From Sphaerisporangium krabiense (GTDB lineage: Bacteria > Actinomycetota > Actinomycetes > Streptosporangiales > Streptosporangiaceae): a stretch of 64,000 bases of DNA. This document shows positions 60,305 through 64,000 of this stretch, one piece after another (within the stretch, counting starts at the first letter, position 1; the number at the start of each line of letters is the position of its first letter). The stretch covers positions 5,584,001-5,648,000 of the forward strand of contig NZ_JACHBR010000001.1 in assembly GCF_014200435.1 (NCBI RefSeq), read 5' to 3'. The translations under genes and the position numbers were made by a program. A model generated the notes under the pieces. The model was given only the letters and a program-made list of their open reading frames with translations, was not told the origin of the DNA and ran no database searches.

Positions 60305-61666
60305 ATGGCCAACAGCGGGAACGGCGGCGTCTTCGATCTCGGAGAGCTGCGCAACCTCATCGACGAGCTGGGCACCGTGTCCGGCGAGGAGCGCGAGGCG
60401 CTGCTCTCCGAGATGGCGGGCGAGAGCGACCCGTGCGACTGCGAGGACTGCGAGAGCGAGGTGCTGAGCTTCCCTCCGGTCGAGCTGGCGCCGGAGGCCG
60501 AGCTGGCCGGCGCGGTCCTCTCGGTGCCGCTGGTCCGCGACGCCCGGCGGCTGGCCGCCTGGACGGGCTCGCGCGAGGTCACCGAGGAAGGCCACCTCAC
60601 GCCGGGCGACGCCCGCGAGGCCTCCGGCGAGCTGGGCCTCACGCTCGACCGGCTGCGCCTGGTGTGGGTCGTCGCCGTGAACGGCGGCCTGGCGCGCGTC
60701 ACCCGCGCGGGCGCCGTGCCCGGCCCCGGCCTGCCGCCCGACCTGATGAACTTCTGGGACGGCGTCGTGATGGACGTGCTGGACCGCACCGAGGAGGGGC
60801 TGACCGGCTCGGAGGTGGCCGACGAGCACCTCACCGAGATGCTCGCCACCATCTACGCCACCAGCGACGGCATCACCTACGCCGGCCTGGTCGAGGGCAT
60901 GCTGCAGGCCCACGAGATCGGCTGCGAGGCCCGCGCCCACGAGATGCGGCGGCTGCGCGAGGTGCTGCCCGGCGAGCTGGACGCCGCCCTCGACCTCCTG
61001 GAGTACTGCGGGCTGTTCGAGCGCACGGCCGACAGCGTGCGCCTCACCCCGCTCGGCGTGTGGGCCGTCCGGCAGGACCTGCTGCGCGAGGGCCATGACG
61101 CGCCGCTGCTGTCGGAGATCGCCGGGTTCGCCGAGCTGAGCGCCGCCGAGCTGGTGGACGCGATGCTGAGCGGCGAGGCGCCCTCCAGCGCCCCGGCGCT
61201 GTGGGCCGAGCGCCGCGTCCCCGAGGACGCCGCCCGTGAGCTGATCAAGGTCGCCGCCTCGGGCACGCCCGGCCAGCGCGGGGTGATCGGCACCGTCCTG
61301 GCCGAGATGGGCCCGGAGGCCGAGCCCGCCCTGCGCGAGGCCCTGGCCGAGCCCGCGATGTGGCGGCACGCCGCGGTGTGGCTCGCCGTCCGGGACCTGG
61401 ACGCCCCCGTCCTGACCGAGGAGGACGGCACCTGGCTCGCCGTGGACACCCTGGCCACGCTCCTGCACATCCCCGACGTCCCCGAGGCCATGGGCGAGTT
61501 CGAGGCCCTGGAGCCGGGGGAGGAGCTGCTGCGCCTGGTCGACGACATCAGCCGCAGCGGCCACCCCGACGCCATCGCCGTCCTGGAGCTCCTCGGCGCC
61601 CACCACCCGGACACCACGGTGGCCAAGGCGGCGCGCAAGGCCGCGATGAAGGCCCGCTCCCGCTGA
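60305..61666 (+). CDS. Uncharacterised protein with CxC-x2-C motif and basic tail (short paralogue)
   Basis: 453 residues, not recognised. It shares with the preceding gene the motif CDCEDCE (about 44-50), the helical HTH-like region (LTPGDAREASGELGLTLDRLRLVWVVAV), the segment ALWAERRVPEDAARELI and the tail HHPDTTVAKAARKAAMKARSR. It lacks the first 150 residues of the longer gene. TAAGTT (about 60292-60297) just before ATG 60305 suggests a separate leaderless promoter. It is probably an ancient duplication. No enzyme motif, membrane segment or signal peptide is seen. Confidence 0.75.
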   Translation: MANSGNGGVFDLGELRNLIDELGTVSGEEREALLSEMAGESDPCDCEDCESEVLSFPPVELAPEAELAGAVLSVPLVRDARRLAAWTGSREVTEEGHLTPGDAREASGELGLTLDRLRLVWVVAVNGGLARVTRAGAVPGPGLPPDLMNFWDGVVMDVLDRTEEGLTGSEVADEHLTEMLATIYATSDGITYAGLVEGMLQAHEIGCEARAHEMRRLREVLPGELDAALDLLEYCGLFERTADSVRLTPLGVWAVRQDLLREGHDAPLLSEIAGFAELSAAELVDAMLSGEAPSSAPALWAERRVPEDAARELIKVAASGTPGQRGVIGTVLAEMGPEAEPALREALAEPAMWRHAAVWLAVRDLDAPVLTEEDGTWLAVDTLATLLHIPDVPEAMGEFEALEPGEELLRLVDDISRSGHPDAIAVLELLGAHHPDTTVAKAARKAAMKARSR

Positions 61667-61756
61667 GCCCGGCGCCGCCCGGCGGTCAGACCGGGCGGCT
61701 CGCGGCGCCCCATAAACTTAGGTGACCTTTCCTTCCTGACGTGATCGGAGTCGTCC

Positions 61757-62305
61757 GTGGCAATTCAGCCGATCCGCCTGTTCGGCGACCCGGTGCTGCG
61801 TACCCCCGCGGAGCCGGTCGTCGACTTCGACAAAGAGCTGCGCAAGCTCGTCAAGGACCTCACCGACACGATGATGGACGCGCCGGGCGCCGGTCTCGCC
61901 GCGCCGCAGATCGGGGTGAGCCTGCGCGTCTTCACCTACTACGTCGACGAGCGGCTCGGCCACCTCATCAACCCCACCCTCGACCTGTCGGACGAGCAGG
62001 ACGAGGAGGGCGAGGAGGGGTGCCTGTCGTTCCCGGGCCTCGCCTTCCCCACGCCGCGGGCGATCCGCGCCGTGGCCAAGGGGTTCGACATGCACGGCGA
62101 GCCGATCACCATCGAGGGCACCGACCTCATGGCCCGCTGCGTCCAGCACGAGACCGACCACCTCGACGGCGTCCTGTTCATCGACCGCATGGACGCCAAG
62201 CAGCGCAAGCTGGCGATGAAGGCCATCCGCGAGGCCGAGTGGAGCGGCCTCGCCGCGCCGGTCGTGAAGGTCTCGCCGCACGCCACTCAAGGGAAGGCCA
62301 TCTAG
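61757..62305 (+). CDS. def: Peptide deformylase
   Basis: 182 residues. GAGLAAPQIG (motif 1), EGCLSFPG with the metal-ligand Cys (motif 2) and QHETDHLDG with HExxH (motif 3) are all present. It removes the formyl group from nascent proteins. An acidic insertion SDEQDEEGEEG precedes motif 2. GGAG lies before GTG 61757. fmt follows after three bases, so both ends of the formyl-methionine cycle are encoded together. Confidence 0.97.
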   Translation: MAIQPIRLFGDPVLRTPAEPVVDFDKELRKLVKDLTDTMMDAPGAGLAAPQIGVSLRVFTYYVDERLGHLINPTLDLSDEQDEEGEEGCLSFPGLAFPTPRAIRAVAKGFDMHGEPITIEGTDLMARCVQHETDHLDGVLFIDRMDAKQRKLAMKAIREAEWSGLAAPVVKVSPHATQGKAI

Positions 62306-62308
62306 CCC

Positions 62309-63259
62309 GTGCGCCTCGTCTTCGCCGGAACCCCGGAAACCGCGCTGCCCTCGCTGCGGGCGCTGCTGGACTCGCCCCGGCACGAGGTCGCGGCGGTGGT
62401 GACCCGCCCGGACGCCCAGTCGGGGCGCGGGCGCCGGGTCCAGCCGAGCCCCGTCGCCGAGCTGGCGGCCTCGGCGGGCGTCGAGGTGCTGCGCCCGGCC
62501 AAGGCGGGCGACCCGGACTTCCTGGCCCGGCTGAAGGCCATCGCGCCCGACTGCTGCCCGGTCGTGGCCTACGGCGCCCTGCTGCCGCAGGCGGCCCTGG
62601 ACGTCCCACGGCTCGGGTGGATCAACCTGCACTTCTCGCTGCTGCCCGCCTGGCGGGGCGCGGCGCCCGTCCAGCACGCGGTGCTGCACGGGGACGAGAT
62701 CACCGGCGCGGCGACCTTCCAGATCGTCAAGGAGCTCGACGCCGGTCCGGTGTACGGCGTGGTGACCGAGGAGGTCCGGCCCGCCGACACCAGCGGCGAG
62801 CTGCTGGCCCGGCTGGCGGAGTCCGGCGCGGGCCTGCTGCTGGCCACGCTGGACGGCGTGGAGGACGGCGAGCTGGTGGCGCGTCCCCAGCCCGCCGACG
62901 GCGTGAGCCACGCCCCCAAGCTGGAGGTCTCGGACGCGCGGGTCGACTGGACGGCTCCGGCGCTGCGCGTGGACCGGCTGGTGCGGGCCTGCACCCCGGC
63001 GCCGGGCGCCTGGACCGAGTTCCGCGGCGAGCGGCTCAAGCTCGGCCCCGTCACGCTCGTGGCCGAGGGCGCCGGGCCGGTGCCGGGCGCGGGGCCCCTC
63101 GGCCCGGGCGAGATCGCCGCGGCCAAGAACACCGTGCTGGTGGGCACCTCCACCCGCCCGGTACTGCTGGGCGAGGTGCAGCCCGAGGGCAAGCGGCGCA
63201 TGACCGCGGGCGAGTGGGCGCGCGGCGTGCGCCTGACCCCGGCCGACCGGCTCGGCTGA
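62309..63259 (+). CDS. fmt: Methionyl-tRNA formyltransferase
   Basis: 316 residues. It starts [37 protein letters not shown] holds the SLLP formyl-THF motif with the catalytic Asn-His pair; [11 protein letters not shown] leads to the C-terminal tRNA-binding domain ([15 protein letters not shown]). It formylates initiator Met-tRNA. GTG 62309 lies three bases after def. It completes a def-fmt-rsmB order common in actinobacteria. Confidence 0.97.
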   Translation: MRLVFAGTPETALPSLRALLDSPRHEVAAVVTRPDAQSGRGRRVQPSPVAELAASAGVEVLRPAKAGDPDFLARLKAIAPDCCPVVAYGALLPQAALDVPRLGWINLHFSLLPAWRGAAPVQHAVLHGDEITGAATFQIVKELDAGPVYGVVTEEVRPADTSGELLARLAESGAGLLLATLDGVEDGELVARPQPADGVSHAPKLEVSDARVDWTAPALRVDRLVRACTPAPGAWTEFRGERLKLGPVTLVAEGAGPVPGAGPLGPGEIAAAKNTVLVGTSTRPVLLGEVQPEGKRRMTAGEWARGVRLTPADRLG

Positions 63260-63325
63260 GCGGCCGCGGGGGAGCGTCGACGTCCGGACATGAGGCGACA
63301 TGATGGGCTTGATGGCGGGGGAAGT

Positions 63326-64000
63326 GTGACAGGGGACGACGCCGCGCCGGGCCGCGGGGCCGCGCGGGGAGGACGACGCGGGCAGAGCAGGCCGGCGGGC
63401 AAGAGGCGGCCGGTCCGCGACGAGCCGCGCAACACCGCCTACGACCTGCTGAGGGCCGTCGACGAGCGCGACGCCTACGCCAACCTGCTCATGCCCACCC
63501 TGCTGCGCGAGCGCGGGCTGGCCGGCCGCGACGCCGCCCTGGCCACCGAGCTGGCCTACGGCACCCTGCGCGGCCTCGGCACCTACGACGAGATCATCGC
63601 CGTGTGCAGCGACCGCCCGCCCGAGCGGATCGACCCCCCGCTGCTGGACGCCATCCGCCTCGGCGTCCACCAGCTCCTCAGGACCCGCGTGCCCTCGCAC
63701 GCCGCCGTGAGCGCCACCGTCGACCTCGCGCGCCTGCGCGTCGGCGTCGGCGCCTCCAAGTTCGCCAACGCCGTCCTGCGCAAGGTCGCCACCCGCGACT
63801 ACGACCGCTGGCTCGCCATCGTGGCCCCCGACCCGGCGCAGGACCTCATCGGCCACCTCGCCGTCGCCCACAGCCACCCCCGGTGGATCACCTCGGCGCT
63901 GCGCGACGCGGTCGGCGGCGACCCGGAGGAGACCGCGGCGCTGCTGGCGGCCGACAACGAGCGCCCGGGCGTCACCTTGATCGCCTGGCCGGGCCGCAGC
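63326..64000 (+). CDS. rsmB: 16S rRNA m5C967 methyltransferase RsmB, N-terminal part (3' partial)
   Basis: 225 codons remain open to the window end. A basic Gly/Arg-rich tail (1-35) precedes the NusB-like RNA-binding domain: PRNTAYDLLRAVDERDAYANLLMPTLLRERGL, ATELAYGTLRGLGTYDEII, VPSHAAVSATVDLAR and ASKFANAVLRKVA. The catalytic Rossmann domain lies beyond the window. GTG 63326, after GGCGGGGGAA, is the start; ATG codons just upstream run into stops. Alternative names are sun and fmu. Confidence 0.9.
   Translation, partial: MTGDDAAPGRGAARGGRRGQSRPAGKRRPVRDEPRNTAYDLLRAVDERDAYANLLMPTLLRERGLAGRDAALATELAYGTLRGLGTYDEIIAVCSDRPPERIDPPLLDAIRLGVHQLLRTRVPSHAAVSATVDLARLRVGVGASKFANAVLRKVATRDYDRWLAIVAPDPAQDLIGHLAVAHSHPRWITSALRDAVGGDPEETAALLAADNERPGVTLIAWPGRS

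Overview
The window is a contiguous stretch of a very high-GC actinobacterial chromosome. Codons end almost always in G or C. GTG starts and apparently leaderless genes are frequent. BldD, the actinobacterial integration host factor (sIHF/mIHF) and an Rv2175c/PknL/polyprenyl-synthase/MetF neighbourhood are all present. The combination fits a filamentous actinomycete, most likely Streptosporangiales; that placement is inferred from gene content only. No rRNA, tRNA, insertion sequence, prophage or CRISPR array was recognised.

Left third (1-20 kb), mostly independent small units: the tail of a SNF2 helicase with a SWIM zinc-finger protein; a MerR regulator translationally coupled to a VIT/vWA protein, divergent from a Dps ferritin across a long palindrome; a large KAP P-loop NTPase carrying an N-terminal caspase-like domain without the catalytic dyad; a MarR-GNAT fusion beside a 16-bp perfect palindrome; a lactonase and a phosphofructokinase with PPi-type residues separated by a DasR-like site; ThiI; an ArsR regulator divergent from an alpha/beta hydrolase across three inverted repeats; DAHP synthase behind an aromatic-residue leader peptide and a hairpin; a sulfite-oxidase-like molybdoenzyme; and a LytS/LytTR two-component pair.

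Middle third (19-41 kb): endonuclease IV; an eight-gene purine-catabolism operon (uraD, uraH, uricase, two xanthine-dehydrogenase-type subunits, 8-oxoguanine deaminase, allantoinase, allantoicase) that lacks the molybdopterin subunit; a PknL-like PASTA kinase; a TPP-riboswitch thiO-thiS-thiG operon; a ferredoxin-reductase-type flavoprotein; Rv2175c and thiE; polyprenyl synthase and metF; GNAT and YbaK proteins; an L,D-transpeptidase; a HEPN-domain gene behind a promoter with two SOS boxes; an array of about 30-bp tandem repeats; and bldD.

Right third (41-64 kb) is the conserved actinobacterial pyrimidine and housekeeping block: a PyrR leader hairpin, pyrR-pyrB-pyrC-(16-codon micro-ORF)-carA-carB-pyrK-pyrD-pyrF with overlapping start and stop codons, then sIHF, gmk, rpoZ, coaBC, a small hypothetical, metK, a helicase-degenerate priA, two related uncharacterised genes with a CxC-x2-C motif and a basic tail, def, fmt and the start of rsmB. 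The pyr genes make UMP de novo from glutamine, bicarbonate and aspartate; gmk, coaBC and metK supply nucleotides, CoA and S-adenosylmethionine; def and fmt handle formyl-methionine initiation.
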